6,063 bases of DNA from Thermoplasmata archaeon (GTDB taxonomy: Archaea; Thermoplasmatota; Thermoplasmata; Thermoplasmatales; Thermoplasmataceae), in assembly GCA_021797055.1 (NCBI GenBank), contig JAKAAI010000105.1:1-6063 (forward strand). Reading direction: 5' to 3'. The notes beneath the pieces are model-generated. The model was not told where the DNA came from. It saw only the letters and a list, made by a program, of their open reading frames with translations, and made no database searches. Position 1 is the first letter of the stretch, and the number at the start of each line of letters is the position of its first letter. The translations under genes were made by a program, and so were the position numbers. Of the stretch, positions 5,852 to 6,063 are shown piece after piece.

Positions 5852-6063
5852 GTATTAGTAGCTGAACTCCATAAAATTTTAATCCCTTCATTTTACATAA
5901 TGGAAGTGGTTAATGGGTATTCCCTTAAAACTTTAATCAAATCCCGACCGGTCCATTTTTTCCCACTCTTAAGAGTTCGTATAGACCCCTCTCTGAATGT
6001 CAGAAAGGTCCATCAGGATGGTGTCGTTAACAATTTCCTTATATTCTCCCCTAAAACCACTTT
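5852..6063. other. Mostly non-coding tail with T-rich runs
   Basis: No complete gene is seen. Just after the oxidoreductase stop there is a palindrome TAAAATTTTA (5872-5881) and further T runs, including T6 near 5955-5961, which could end transcription. The right end contains an open minus-strand segment described separately. Confidence 0.4.
5969..6063 (-). CDS. Possible 3' end of a minus-strand gene, partial
   Basis: Entering from the right edge, one minus-strand frame is open for 30 codons to a TAA at 5971-5969. It reads protein-like, with RGEYKEIVNDTIL followed by DIQRGVYTNS. From memory it faintly resembles the C-terminal region of asparagine synthase B, but that is unverified. The ending looks early for that family. 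A second minus-strand frame stays open past this stop to a TAA at 5895-5893 and contains SGKKWTGRDLIKVL, so a frameshifted remnant is possible. The segment is too short to identify. Confidence 0.25.
   Translation of the reverse strand, partial: SGFRGEYKEIVNDTILMDLSDIQRGVYTNS

Overview
The window looks like chromosomal DNA from an archaeon, most likely a Thermoplasmatales-type acidophile, although the lineage is inferred and not proven. The reasons are heavy use of AGA/AGG/ATA codons, TATA-like boxes about 25 nt before expected transcription starts, a near-leaderless gene at 3863, Shine-Dalgarno sites of the GGTGAT type, and a stand-alone CARF/winged-helix regulator of archaeal type. No rRNA, tRNA, CRISPR array or insertion sequence was seen.

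Layout. Positions 5-1444 (+) encode mercuric reductase MerA, with both the redox disulfide and the C-terminal Cys-Cys pair. Its stop codon lies inside the ribosome binding site of a small DUF302-family gene (1450-1824, +), so the two are probably translationally coupled. A short convergent gap follows. Three genes then run on the minus strand, in transcription order: a CARF/winged-helix regulator (3659 to 2940), an OsmC-family peroxidase (2872 to 2366) and an HPP-family membrane protein (2336 to 1878). A 150-200 bp divergent region separates the regulator from a plus-strand gene (3863-4444) that fuses an N-terminal C2H2 zinc finger to a multi-span membrane domain. A second pyridine nucleotide-disulfide oxidoreductase (4499-5851, +) comes next, with its own promoter. 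The last ~200 bp contain no complete gene but show a possible broken or partial minus-strand coding segment.

The theme is thiol, metal and peroxide defence: mercury reduction, organic peroxide reduction, a flavin disulfide reductase and small membrane proteins. The most notable signal is a near-perfect palindrome, TCAACnGTTGA, found three times, always in a promoter region: before osmC, before the CARF regulator and before the zinc-finger membrane gene. This suggests a small local regulon in which the CARF regulator controls itself, the osmC-HPP pair and the zinc-finger membrane protein, with no CRISPR locus in the window. merA and the second oxidoreductase do not visibly carry the site, but the merA promoter lies outside the window.
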